64,000 nucleotides of DNA from Streptomyces tsukubensis. Its GTDB lineage: Bacteria; Actinomycetota; Actinomycetes; Streptomycetales; Streptomycetaceae. The position numbers were made by a program, and so were the translations under genes. Positions within the stretch are counted from its first letter, which is position 1; every line of letters begins with the position of its first letter. Below the pieces are notes generated by a model. That model ran no database searches. It had not been told where the DNA came from and saw nothing but the letters and a program-made list of their open reading frames with translations. The stretch lies in contig NZ_CP020700.1 of assembly GCF_003932715.1 (NCBI RefSeq), positions 1,944,501 to 2,008,500 on the forward strand. Direction: 5' to 3'. Below, one piece after another: positions 1-8,100 of this stretch.

Positions 1-78
1 CCTCTACGCGTGGGGACGTTTCCGGCGTCCGGCTAGAGTGAAGGCACCAGCAGCGGCCACCGAGGGAGACAGCCAACC

Positions 79-360
79 GTGATCACCGCGATCGTGCTCA
101 TCAAGACCAGCGTGGACCGCATCCCCGAGATCGCCGACGAGATCGCGGCGCTGGAGAACGTGAGCGAGGTCTTCTCGGTGACCGGGACGTACGACCTGAT
201 CGCCATGGTCCGGGTGCCCCGGCACGAGAACCTCGCCGATGTGATCCCGGGCCGGATCAGCAAGGTCGAGGGCGTCCTCGGCACCGACACCCATGTCGCG
301 TTCCGTACGTACTCCCAGCACGACCTGGAAGCCGCGTTCGCCATCGGCCTGGACGCCTGA
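79..360 (+). CDS. Lrp/AsnC ligand-binding (RAM) domain protein, stand-alone
   Basis: A 93-residue protein that is almost entirely one alpha/beta RAM (AsnC_trans_reg) domain, the part of Lrp/AsnC regulators that oligomerises and binds amino acids. No helix-turn-helix precedes it, so it probably does not bind DNA alone; it may sense small molecules or form mixed oligomers with full-length Lrp proteins. The GTG start at 79 has a GAGGGAGA ribosome site about 10 bases upstream. Family assignment rests on the pattern of hydrophobic strands and the central VTGTYDL segment. Its ligand is unknown. The downstream two-component operon has its own promoter region, so the two are probably not cotranscribed. 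Confidence 0.9.
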   Translation: MITAIVLIKTSVDRIPEIADEIAALENVSEVFSVTGTYDLIAMVRVPRHENLADVIPGRISKVEGVLGTDTHVAFRTYSQHDLEAAFAIGLDA

Positions 361-474
361 CCCCCGGCAACGGGCCCGGGCCCGTCCGGCCGATCCTCCG
401 GAGCGCCCCGTGGCCCCCGTCACAGTGGTCACAGCACCCCCGCCACCAGCAGCTTTCCCTGCAGGAAACCTTCT

Positions 475-510
475 GATGAGGAATTCTTCATCTTCTTCTC
501 ATCCGGATGA
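475..510 (+). promoter_or_regulatory. Candidate OmpR-type operator of the two-component operon
   Basis: Upstream of the small exported protein, TTCATC at 487-492 and CTCAT at 498-502 place two TCAT half-sites 11 bases apart, the spacing typical of OmpR-family response regulators. The right half-site is part of a perfect 12-base palindrome, TCATCCGGATGA, at 499-510, and GATGAG at 475-480 is inverted relative to CTCATC at 498-503. The same TTCATC-N5-CTCAT arrangement recurs at 3186-3201 before the permease. Autoregulation by the regulator at 2404 is inferred. Confidence 0.5.
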
Positions 511-537
511 CGCCCTGCGGCTCCCACCATCGACACC

Positions 538-960
538 ATGCTCTTCTCCCACCGCATCGCGGCCCTGATCGCCGTCGTCGCGATCCCCCTCGGGATCGCG
601 GTGACCAGCTACGCCCTCACCGACAGCTCCGACACCCCCAAGGTCCCGCCGAAGGTGAAGCTGGAGTCCGAATCGCCCGGCGGCCCCACGGGGACGGCCG
701 GCAGCCCCGGCCCGACACAGGGCGACGAGACGGTGGCGCCCCCGGTGAGCGAGAACCCGGGCGACGACGACGCTCCCCCGGCCACCCCCTCGCAGAGCCC
801 GGTCACCGACCGGCCGGCCACGAACGGCGGAGCCACCGGAGGCGGCACCGGAGGCACTACGGGCGGCGGTACGGGTGGCGGTGCGACCAAGCCCGCACCG
901 GGCAACAACGGCGGGGACGACGACGGCCCGGGAGGCGACGACTTCGGTGACGACGGCTGA
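538..960 (+). CDS. Small exported or membrane-anchored acidic Gly/Pro-rich protein
   Basis: A 140-residue protein with one N-terminal hydrophobic segment (about residues 5-26) acting as signal peptide or anchor, followed by a low-complexity Pro/Gly/Thr-rich extracellular stretch that ends in repeated Asp residues. There is no lipobox and no recognisable domain. The sensor kinase start at 947 lies inside its last codons, so the two are translationally coupled. Being the first gene of a two-component operon, it may be an accessory sensor or ion-binding partner of the kinase, but that is inference from position. The ATG at 538 has only a weak ribosome site; no better start is visible. Confidence 0.65.
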   Translation: MLFSHRIAALIAVVAIPLGIAVTSYALTDSSDTPKVPPKVKLESESPGGPTGTAGSPGPTQGDETVAPPVSENPGDDDAPPATPSQSPVTDRPATNGGATGGGTGGTTGGGTGGGATKPAPGNNGGDDDGPGGDDFGDDG

Positions 961-2407
961 ACCACTGCGCCGCTGGGTCACCGCACGGGCCCGGACCGTC
1001 TCGGCCCGGGCCCGGATCCTTCTCTGGCTGCTCATAGTCATGGCCGTGGCACTCGCCGCGGTGGCCCTGGCGACCCGGTCGGCGCTGCTGCGCGACGCCG
1101 ACCACCGGATCAACGGTCTTCTGGTGCAGGAAACCAATGAATTCGCCAGCTTTGTCGAGCACGGTCGCGATCCCGCCACCGGGCAGCCCTTCACCGATCC
1201 CGGCCAACTGCTGAAGACCTTCCTGACCCGGCAGTATCCGGATCCCGACGAGGAACTCCTCGGTCTGGTCTTCAACCCCACAGAGGGTCACAACAAGATT
1301 CAGCAGAGCCGGGACCACGGAATGGCCTACCCCCTCGTGGAGGACAAACCTTCCCGGCAGGAGATCTACAGCTCCGGCGACTCCGCCGCCGTCCTCGAAC
1401 GCCCAGAGGGCGACATCCGCTGGGCGAAGGTCCCCATCGAGTCGCCCAACGGCCATCCCGAAGCGGCGTTCGTCGTCGCCATCCACCCCGCGGGCGAACA
1501 GAAGAAGGCGACCGACGTCTTCCATATGCTGCTCGCGATATCCGGCGTGGCCCTGCTGATGACCACCGGCATCGGCTGGGTCGTCGCCGGCCGCATCCTC
1601 CGTCCCGTACGGCTCGTCCGTACCACCGCCGCCCAGTTGACCGAGCAGGACCTGACCCAGCGCATCCCGGTCGAGGGCCGCGACGACATCGCCGCGCTCG
1701 CCGAGACCTTCAACGCCATGCTCGACCGGTTGGAGCGGGCGTTCGCGGCGCAGCGGGAGTTCGTCGACGACGCGGGCCATGAACTCCGTACCCCCATCAC
1801 CATCGTCCGCGGCCATCTGGAGCTGATGGGCGACGATCCGGCCGAGCGGGAGGAGACCGTCCGGATCGTGATGGAGGAACTGGACCGGATGAGCCGGATC
1901 GTCGAGGATCTGCTGCTGCTCGCCAAGGCGGAGCGGCCGGACTTCATCACCCCCGAGCCGGTCCAGACCGGGGAGCTGACGGCCGATGTGTTCGTCAAGG
2001 CGCGGGCCCTCGGGGAACGGGACTGGCAGCTGGCCGGGGCGGTCGACGCCGAGGTCATGCTCGACTCGCAGCGGATCACCCAGGCCATGGTGCAGTTGGC
2101 GCAGAACGCGGTCCAGCACACGGTCATGGGGCAGCGGGTCAGCATCGGTTCGCGCGACGTGGGCGACCGGATCGAGCTGTACGTCGCCGACAGCGGGCCG
2201 GGCGTACAGCCCCAGGACGCCGAGGTCATCTTCGAGCGCTTCCGGCGCGGCACCGCCCGTCGCGGCTCCCGGGCCACCGGCGCAGGGCTGGGGCTCGCCA
2301 TCGTCAAGGCCATCGCCGAAGGGCACGGCGGGCACGTCGAACTGCGCCCGACCGAAGGCGGCGGCGCCACCTTCGTTCTCGTACTCCAGAAGGAAGCGAC
2401 CCCGTGA
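947..2407 (+). CDS. Two-component sensor histidine kinase (HAMP, HisKA, HATPase)
   Basis: A 486-residue membrane kinase: TM1 at about residues 16-38, an extracytoplasmic sensor region of roughly 130 residues, TM2 near 185-205, a HAMP linker, a HisKA phosphoacceptor helix with the motif GHELRTP, and an HATPase domain with an N box (QNAVQH) and the glycine box GAGLGLAI. It would autophosphorylate on the H-box His and pass phosphate to the regulator at 2404. I chose GTG 947 over ATG 875 because it has GGAGG 11 bases upstream and reaches TM1 directly; it overlaps the preceding gene by 14 bases. The stop overlaps the regulator start by 4 bases. The signal is unknown. Confidence 0.93.
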   Translation: MTTAEPLRRWVTARARTVSARARILLWLLIVMAVALAAVALATRSALLRDADHRINGLLVQETNEFASFVEHGRDPATGQPFTDPGQLLKTFLTRQYPDPDEELLGLVFNPTEGHNKIQQSRDHGMAYPLVEDKPSRQEIYSSGDSAAVLERPEGDIRWAKVPIESPNGHPEAAFVVAIHPAGEQKKATDVFHMLLAISGVALLMTTGIGWVVAGRILRPVRLVRTTAAQLTEQDLTQRIPVEGRDDIAALAETFNAMLDRLERAFAAQREFVDDAGHELRTPITIVRGHLELMGDDPAEREETVRIVMEELDRMSRIVEDLLLLAKAERPDFITPEPVQTGELTADVFVKARALGERDWQLAGAVDAEVMLDSQRITQAMVQLAQNAVQHTVMGQRVSIGSRDVGDRIELYVADSGPGVQPQDAEVIFERFRRGTARRGSRATGAGLGLAIVKAIAEGHGGHVELRPTEGGGATFVLVLQKEATP

Positions 2408-3066
2408 GCCGGATACTGATCGTCGAGGACGAGGAACGCATCGCGTCGTTCGTGGAGAAGGGACTGCGCGCCAACGGCTTCACCACCAGCGTCGTCCACG
2501 ACGGGGACGCGGCCTACGACTACGCCGTGACCGGCGGCTTCGATCTGGTGGTCCTCGATATCGGGCTGCCCGGCCGGGACGGCTTCACCGTGCTGCGCCA
2601 ACTGCGCGAGGCCCAGGTGTCGGTGCCGGTGATCGTGCTGACGGCCAGGGACTCCGTACGGGACACGGTCGCCGGTCTGGAGGGCGGCGCCGACGACTGG
2701 ATGACCAAGCCGTTCCGCTTCGAGGAGCTGCTGGCCCGGGTGCGGCTGCGGCTGCGCACGGCCGCCCGGGCGCCGGAGGTCACCGTGCTGCGCAACGGCG
2801 AACTCACCCTCGACCTGCGGACCCGCCGGGCCCGCTCCGGGGAGCGGATGGTCGATCTGACGGCCCGTGAATTCGTGCTGCTCGAACTCTTCCTGCGCCA
2901 TCCGGGGCAGGTGCTGTCCCGGGAGCAGATCCTCTCCCATGTCTGGGGGTACGACTTCGACCCCGGGTCCAACATCGTCGACGTCTACGTCCGGGCGCTG
3001 CGCAAGAAGCTGGGGGCCGACCGGGTGGAGACGGTCCGCGGCATGGGCTACCGCCTGCCGGAGTGA
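2404..3066 (+). CDS. OmpR/PhoB-family response regulator
   Basis: A 220-residue regulator: a receiver domain with an acidic EDEE cluster at the N terminus, the phosphoacceptor Asp in VVLDIGLPG, and the conserved Lys in MTKPF, followed by a winged-helix DNA-binding domain (residues about 125-218) with the usual REFVLLE and RALRKKLG elements. The GTG start overlaps the kinase stop by 4 bases, so the pair is coupled. Its likely targets are its own operon and the permease that follows, since both upstream regions carry the same 11-base-spaced TCAT repeats. Physiological role unknown. Confidence 0.95.
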   Translation: MSRILIVEDEERIASFVEKGLRANGFTTSVVHDGDAAYDYAVTGGFDLVVLDIGLPGRDGFTVLRQLREAQVSVPVIVLTARDSVRDTVAGLEGGADDWMTKPFRFEELLARVRLRLRTAARAPEVTVLRNGELTLDLRTRRARSGERMVDLTAREFVLLELFLRHPGQVLSREQILSHVWGYDFDPGSNIVDVYVRALRKKLGADRVETVRGMGYRLPE

Positions 3067-3185
3067 ACCCGGCGCGGCAGGGGGCGCATCCATCGGGAGC
3101 CGTACGGTGAACACGCCGTACGGCTTTCGCGCGTCACCCCCCGTGCCGCGATGCGCTCCCGGCCGTACGGCTTGGTGAAGTTCCT

Positions 3186-3202
3186 TTCATCATCGGCTCA
3201 TG
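3186..3202 (+). promoter_or_regulatory. Second copy of the TTCATC-N5-CTCAT motif
   Basis: TTCATC at 3186-3191 and CTCAT at 3197-3201 repeat the arrangement found at 487-502, with a TC in the middle of both spacers. It lies 34 bases before the GTG of the permease. GGATGAAAC at 3220-3228 supplies a further inverted half-site. Probable second binding site of the regulator encoded at 2404. Confidence 0.45.
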
Positions 3203-3235
3203 AAGTGCTCACCGCGCGGATGAAACCTCTATTCC

Positions 3236-4651
3236 GTGACACTGAACCTGCGACAGGCCGCGACCCTCTGTGTGGCGCTCAGCATCTGCGCGCTGCTCGT
3301 CGTTCCCGGCAACTTCCCCGGACTGGGCGGCGACGCCCGGATCACCCTCGGCGTCTTCGCCATCGCCACCTGCGCGTGGATCGGCACCCCGATCGACGAC
3401 ACCTATATCGCGCTGGGTGCGGGGCTGGCGCTCACGGCGACCGGGGTGATCACCAGTGACACCCTTTTCGGGACCCTCGGCGACGACACCGTCTGGCTGC
3501 TGATCTGCGCCTTCGTCCTGGCCGCCGCGGTGGCCAGGACCGGGCTCGCCGGCCGGGCCGCAGCCTTTCTGGTCACCGGCGCCCGAACGGTCCGCCAACT
3601 GGTGCATCTGACCACCGCGGCGCTGGTGGTCACGGCCTTCGCAGTGCCCGCGACCTCCGGGCGGGCCGCACTCGCGCTGCCGGTGTTCATCGCGCTGGCG
3701 AAGGCGCTGTCCGACCGGAAGCGGCTGGTGGTGATGCTGGCGCTGCTGTTCCCGACGGTGATCCTGCTCTCCGCGGTGGCGACCCTCATCGGTGCGGGTG
3801 CCCATCTGATCACCGTGTCCGTGCTCTGGGAGGCCACCGGGGAGAGCATCGGTTTCGCCGAGTGGCTGCTGATCGGGCTGCCGCTGGCGATCGTCTCCTC
3901 CCATCTGGCCGCCGAGGTGGTGCTGTTCACGACCACGAAGCGGGCGGACCGTACCGGCCCCGTGCACATCACCGCCGAGCAGATCCAGGAGCACACCGAG
4001 GCTCCAGTGACCGGGCCCTGGTCGCAGGCGGAGGCGCGCTGTGCGCTGCTGCTGGCCACCGTGGTGGCGCTGTGGTGCAGCGAACCGCTGCACCGGGTGC
4101 CGCCGGCCGTGGTCGCGCTGATCGGCGCGGTGGTCGCCGCGTCGCCCGCGCTGGGGACCGTCAGGCTGAAGGACGCGCTGAAGACCGTGCCCTGGTCGAT
4201 GCTGCTCTTCATGGCCGCGACGATGGCGATGGGTGTGGCGCTGGCCGACTCCGGGGCCGCGAAGTGGCTGGTCGGCGGGGTGCCGCTGGATGTGCCCGCA
4301 TGGGCCTTCCTGGCCGTCGTGGTCATCGTTTCGACGCTGGCGCACCTCGTTCTGCAGTCCCGTTCGGCGCGTTCGTCGGTGCTGGTGCCGCTGGTCGTGG
4401 CGGCGGCCGTGGGCGCCGGGGTCAATCCGGTGGCGGCGGCGCTGGCGTCCACGGCGGCCGCCGGGTTCTGCCATACGCTGCCCGCTTCCGCGAAGCCCGT
4501 CACCCTCTACTCCGACATACCGGATATCCCCACGTACACCCCTCGCGATCTGCTGCGGATGTCCGCGGTGCTGGCGCCCATGACCGCCGCGCTGGTGCTG
4601 CTGTTCGCGGTGGCGGTCTGGCCGCTGGTCGGCGTTCCCGTCACCCCCTGA
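3236..4651 (+). CDS. SLC13/DASS-type permease (anion or dicarboxylate transporter)
   Basis: A 471-residue polytopic membrane protein with about 11-12 hydrophobic segments and the loops seen in SLC13/ArsB-like transporters (for example DDTVWLLICAFVLAAAV in the first half and PATSGRAALALPV later). Family members move di- and tricarboxylates, sulfate or similar anions, generally with sodium or protons. The substrate cannot be read from sequence; the glycerate kinase gene 62 bases downstream suggests a small carboxylate such as glycerate, but that is only context. GTG start at 3236. The upstream region carries the same repeat motif as the two-component operon. Confidence 0.85.
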   Translation: MTLNLRQAATLCVALSICALLVVPGNFPGLGGDARITLGVFAIATCAWIGTPIDDTYIALGAGLALTATGVITSDTLFGTLGDDTVWLLICAFVLAAAVARTGLAGRAAAFLVTGARTVRQLVHLTTAALVVTAFAVPATSGRAALALPVFIALAKALSDRKRLVVMLALLFPTVILLSAVATLIGAGAHLITVSVLWEATGESIGFAEWLLIGLPLAIVSSHLAAEVVLFTTTKRADRTGPVHITAEQIQEHTEAPVTGPWSQAEARCALLLATVVALWCSEPLHRVPPAVVALIGAVVAASPALGTVRLKDALKTVPWSMLLFMAATMAMGVALADSGAAKWLVGGVPLDVPAWAFLAVVVIVSTLAHLVLQSRSARSSVLVPLVVAAAVGAGVNPVAAALASTAAAGFCHTLPASAKPVTLYSDIPDIPTYTPRDLLRMSAVLAPMTAALVLLFAVAVWPLVGVPVTP

Positions 4652-4713
4652 GCCGCGGCCGGTCCGCCCCCCTCACCCTCACTTGTTCCTCACCCGTACC
4701 GGGAGTTCATACG

Positions 4714-5937
4714 ATGCTGACCCGTTTCGCCGTCGCACCCAGCGGTTTCAAGGAGTCCCTGTCCGCCCAGTCCGCGGCCGACGCCATCGCAGCCGGGGTC
4801 CGCCGGGTGGTGCCCGGTGCCGAGATCGACCTCATCCCCCTGGTGGACGGCGGGGAGGGCACCGCCGAGGCGCTGGCCGCGGCGGCCGGCGGGCGGCTCG
4901 TCCGGCTGACCGCCACCGGGCCCACGGGCCGGCCGGTCGCCACGCATTTCGCGATGCTCGACAAGTACACGGCCGTGGTGGAGATGGCCGCGGTCGCCGG
5001 ACTGTCGCTGGTGCCGCGCGATCTGCGGGACCCGGCCGCCACCACGACCTACGGCGTCGGTGAACTCATCCGTGCCGCGCTCGACGAGGGCGCCCGGGAG
5101 ATCCTGGTGGGCTGCGGCGACTCCGGCACCTCCGACGGCGGTGCGGGCGCCCTCCAGGCCCTCGGGGCGCGGCTCCTCACCGCGGACGGCACGGAACTCC
5201 CGTACGGCGGACGGGAGCTGCTCCGGCTGGACCGGATCGACGTCTCCGGTCTCGACCCTCGGCTCGGCCGTACCGATATCCGGGTCGCCTGCAATCCGTT
5301 CAACGTGCTCTGCGGTGAGCGGGGGGTGGCCCGGGTCTTCGGCCCCCAGAAGGGGGCGACGCCCGAGCAGGTCGAGCAGTTGTCGGCGGCGCTGGAGCAC
5401 TGGGCGGACGTCCTCACCCGCGATCTGGGCGTCCGGGCCGATCTGTACGAGGGCCCGGGGACGGGCGCCTCCGGCGGGCTCGGCGCGGGGCTCGCGGCGC
5501 TCGGCGCCCTGCTGCTGCCCCGGTTCGAGGTCCTGCTCGACCATCTCGACCTCGACGCCCGGCTGGCCCGGGCGGATCTGGTGCTCACCGCGGAGGGGGC
5601 GCTCGACCACCAGACGACGCGCGGCAAGGTGCCCGCCGAGGTCGCCCGGCGGGCCAAGCGGTACGGCCGTCCGGTGCTGGCCCTGGCGGGCACGATCGGG
5701 GAGGGCGCGCACCAGGTGCGGTCGGCGGGGGTGGACGCGTACAGCGCGATCCTGCCGGCTCCGGTGACCCTGACCGAGGCCCTCGGCCGCGGCGGGGAGT
5801 TCCTCACCGACGCGACCGAGCGGGCGCTGCGGATGGTGCTGATCGGGACGCGGATCCCGGAGCGTCAGCCGGTCGGCGCGGTGGCCGCGGGCACGGTCCC
5901 GGGGTCCGGGACGCACCTGCCGTCCTCGGTGCGGTAG
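4714..5937 (+). CDS. Glycerate kinase (GlxK/GarK type)
   Basis: A 407-residue type I glycerate kinase, which phosphorylates D-glycerate with ATP and feeds it into glycolysis or serine metabolism. Diagnostic segments are the N-terminal APSGFKESL, the PLVDGGEGT motif, CGDSGTSDGG near the middle, FGPQKGA and a C-terminal region around LTAEGALDHQT. The reading frame stays open far upstream, but ATG 4714 matches the family N terminus. It follows the SLC13 permease, a plausible uptake partner. Its last 73 bases run into the oppositely oriented PLP-enzyme gene, so the two 3' ends overlap. Confidence 0.93.
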   Translation: MLTRFAVAPSGFKESLSAQSAADAIAAGVRRVVPGAEIDLIPLVDGGEGTAEALAAAAGGRLVRLTATGPTGRPVATHFAMLDKYTAVVEMAAVAGLSLVPRDLRDPAATTTYGVGELIRAALDEGAREILVGCGDSGTSDGGAGALQALGARLLTADGTELPYGGRELLRLDRIDVSGLDPRLGRTDIRVACNPFNVLCGERGVARVFGPQKGATPEQVEQLSAALEHWADVLTRDLGVRADLYEGPGTGASGGLGAGLAALGALLLPRFEVLLDHLDLDARLARADLVLTAEGALDHQTTRGKVPAEVARRAKRYGRPVLALAGTIGEGAHQVRSAGVDAYSAILPAPVTLTEALGRGGEFLTDATERALRMVLIGTRIPERQPVGAVAAGTVPGSGTHLPSSVR

Positions 5938-7274
5938 GTCCAGCGGGCGCCGTCGGTGACCAGCTCACGGACGGCGCCGATGAAGCGGTCCAGGTGCTCG
6001 TCGGGCGTACCGGCGCCGAAGCTGACCCGGATGGCGTTGAGCGACCGCTCCCCCGGCTCGGCCTCGGGGGCACCGCACTCACCCGGGTCCTGCGGGTCGC
6101 TGCCCAGCAGGGTGCGGACCAGGGGGTGGGCGCAGAACAGGCCGTCGCGGACACCGATGCCGTACTCGGCGGAGAGCGCGGCCGCGAAGTGGGAGCTGTT
6201 CCAGCCCTCGACGACGAAGGAGATCACACCGACCCGCGGGGCGTCGTCGCCGAACAGGGAGAGGACCTTGACCTCCGGGACCTCCGCGAGGCCGGCGCGG
6301 ACGCGGGCGACGAGCGCCTGCTCCCGGGCGACCAGACCGTCGAAGCCGGCTTCGGTGAGGGCGCGGCAGGCGGCGGCGATCGCATAGACGCCGATGACGT
6401 TCGGTGAACCGGCCTCGTGGCGGGCGGCCGTCGTGTGCCACTCCACCTCGACGCCGCCGTCGGCGCGGCGGGCGACCTTGCGGGAGGCGCCGCCGCCCGC
6501 GAGGTACGGATCGGCCGCGCGCAGCCAGTCGGACCGGCCCGCGAGGACGCCCGAGCCGAAGGGCGCGTACAGCTTGTGTCCGGAGAACGCGACCCAGTCG
6601 ACGTCCAGTTCCTGGACGGAGACCGGGTGGTGCGGGGCGAGCTGCGCGGCGTCGAGGACGATCCGGGCGCCGTGGGCGTGCGCGGCGGCCGCGAGTTCCT
6701 TGACCGGCCACAGCTCGCCGGTGACGTTGGAGGCGCCCGTGACGCAGACCAGCGCCGGGCCGTACGGGTCCCGGTCCGCGAGGGCCCGCTCCAGGGTGGT
6801 GACGGCATCGCCGGGGGTCCGCGGCGCGTTGAGGTAGGTCACCCGGGCATCCCTCCACGGCAGCAGCGAGGCGTGGTGCTCGGTCTCGAAGACGAAGACC
6901 TGGCAGTCGGCGGGGAGTGCGGCGGCGAGGAGGTTCAGGGAGTCGGTGGTGGAGCGGGTGAAGACGACCTGGTCGCCGTCGCGGCAGTCGAGGAACTCTG
7001 CGACGGTGCGGCGGCTGTTCTCGAAGAGGTCGGTGGAGAGCTGGGAGAGATAGCCCGCGCCCCGGTGCACGCTGCCGTAGTACGGCGCGTAGGCGGCGAC
7101 GTCGTCCCAGACCCGCTGGAGGGCGGGGGCGCTGGCGGCGTAGTCGAGCGCGGCGTAGGTCACTTCGCCGCCGGTGACGAGCGGGACGGTGACATCGCTG
7201 CCGAGTACGGGGAGGGGGGTGGTCGCGGCGGTGGCGGTGGTGGCGACGGGCTGCGGACACACGGATGCGGACAT
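5865..7274 (-). CDS. Class V aminotransferase-fold PLP enzyme (SufS-like desulfurase or C-S lyase)
   Basis: A 469-residue PLP-dependent enzyme of the class V fold. It has the Schiff-base lysine in FSGHKLYAP and a C-terminal VRDGLFCAH segment with a cysteine where group II (SufS-type) desulfurases have theirs, so removal of sulfur from cysteine or a related thioether is plausible. It is not within a suf/isc cluster. A SAM-IV riboswitch lies about 200 bases upstream, which ties it to methionine/SAM or cysteine metabolism. I chose ATG 7274 because GGGAGAG precedes it and the upstream extension is not conserved in character. The exact substrate is undetermined. Confidence 0.85.
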   Translation of the reverse strand: MSASVCPQPVATTATAATTPLPVLGSDVTVPLVTGGEVTYAALDYAASAPALQRVWDDVAAYAPYYGSVHRGAGYLSQLSTDLFENSRRTVAEFLDCRDGDQVVFTRSTTDSLNLLAAALPADCQVFVFETEHHASLLPWRDARVTYLNAPRTPGDAVTTLERALADRDPYGPALVCVTGASNVTGELWPVKELAAAAHAHGARIVLDAAQLAPHHPVSVQELDVDWVAFSGHKLYAPFGSGVLAGRSDWLRAADPYLAGGGASRKVARRADGGVEVEWHTTAARHEAGSPNVIGVYAIAAACRALTEAGFDGLVAREQALVARVRAGLAEVPEVKVLSLFGDDAPRVGVISFVVEGWNSSHFAAALSAEYGIGVRDGLFCAHPLVRTLLGSDPQDPGECGAPEAEPGERSLNAIRVSFGAGTPDEHLDRFIGAVRELVTDGARWTYRTEDGRCVPDPGTVPAATAPTG

Positions 7275-7407
7275 GACGAACTCTCCCGGGAGGGCAGGCG
7301 GAATGAAGGCTTCAAAGGCCCCGCACGGCAGACGGAAGGGGCGCGTGGTGCTCGGGCGCACGGCGTTCCGGGGTACGGGGATGTGCTGAAGAAGGGGCTA
7401 CGAAGCC

Positions 7408-7428
7408 CTATCGCATTCGCTTGCTCAC
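7408..7428 (-). CDS. Candidate 6-codon leader ORF behind the SAM-IV riboswitch
   Basis: GTG at 7428 is preceded at 7-base spacing by AAGGGAG and opens a frame of six codons (V/M-S-K-R-M-R) ending at TAG 7408. Both arginines use CGA, uncommon at this GC content, and the fifth codon is Met. The stop codon overlaps a short hairpin (GGGCT/AGCCC). It could be a translated attenuator coupling charged tRNA levels or ribosome position to the downstream gene. Such short frames also occur by chance, so the call rests on the strong ribosome site and location. Confidence 0.3.
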   Translation of the reverse strand: MSKRMR

Positions 7429-7468
7429 GAGGCTGCTCCCTTGAGGACCAGGACCCCAGGGTGTCGCA

Positions 7469-7592
7469 GGGGTCCGCGCTTGCCGCGGGCCTCGCTGCCC
7501 ACGGCCTGGTCTTCACCCGGGGCACCCCGCCACGGACGGAGGGTTGCCGGACAGCGGGCCGGGGCCGTAGTCGCTGTCACTCATGACCTGGC
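7469..7592 (-). promoter_or_regulatory. SAM-IV riboswitch
   Basis: Read on the minus strand this 5' leader shows the SAM-IV aptamer core: GGTCATGAGTG, a GACAGCG/CGCTGTC P2 helix, CCGGCAACCCTCC, GGCGGGGTGCCCCGGGTGA, and GAAGACC closing P1 with GGTC (extended on the outside by GGCC/GGCC pairing). A downstream element with GCGGCAAGCGCGGACC matches the 3' pseudoknot part of the class. SAM-IV switches are known mainly from actinomycetes and usually lower expression of sulfur genes when SAM is plentiful. The regulated gene is the PLP enzyme starting at 7274. Recognition is from remembered consensus, not a covariance search. Confidence 0.88.
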
Positions 7593-8100
7593 CCAAACCG
7601 TATGCGACAGCCTGCGACCTCGCAACCCCCGTCCGCTATCCGGACCGTCCCTCGGCGCGGGTACGCATCAGGGGGCGGCACCCCGGGGCGCCCGGGACGG
7701 AACAGGGCGGGGACCCTGCTCATTGCCCGCCGCAACCGCGCCAAGCAGTCGGCGACGAGCTCGGCGAGGGCCGAATTCCGGCTCCGAGCCGCCGTGGGCC
7801 GTTCGCGCAGTTCCTCGCGCCCCTTCATGATCGCCCCGCCCCTGAACCGGTAGCGCTGCCTGGGCTCTTCTTCTCCGGCAGGGTGCGGTCGAGGTCCTAA
7901 GGGGCGCGAGGAACTGCGCGACAAGCCACGGACGGCTTGCGGCCTGAAATCGGCCCCCGCCGAGCACGGCGCTCGCCGTCGAGGCCCGGCCGGGCGGGGT
8001 GCTCGCCCGCAAGGCCGGGGCGCCCGGGGTCTCGCGGACCCGAGGGGCGCCGGCCGAGCGGCTCCGGGCTCGGGGCCCTGGTCCTCGGCCGGGCCGGAGG
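7593..8100. other. Long intergenic region with a paired inverted repeat
   Basis: About 500 bases between the riboswitch and the 3' end of trpD contain no credible gene on either strand; the open frames have no family character. The main content is a perfect 22-base inverted repeat (7804-7825 and 7899-7920) and flanks shared with the 40 kb intergenic region. The promoter for the riboswitch transcript should lie in the lower part, near 7600-7650, but I cannot assign boxes. Confidence 0.6.
7804..7920. repeat. Paired inverted repeat, copy 1 (CGCAGTTCC family)
   Basis: The 22-base arms at 7804-7825 and 7899-7920 are exact inverted copies built around CGCGCAGTTCC, separated by 73 bases. Sequence outside the arms (GCCGTGGG before, CGACAAGCCAC and GCACGGCGCTCGCCG after) is also shared with the copy at 40480-40595, so the repeated unit is about 200 bases. 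The loop sequences differ. It could be a very large hairpin or a relic of a small mobile repeat. Confidence 0.75.

Noticed and set aside
3862-4713. Upstream extension of the glycerate kinase frame
   Set aside because: It lies over the SLC13 permease in another frame and does not resemble kinase sequence; the family start is at 4714.
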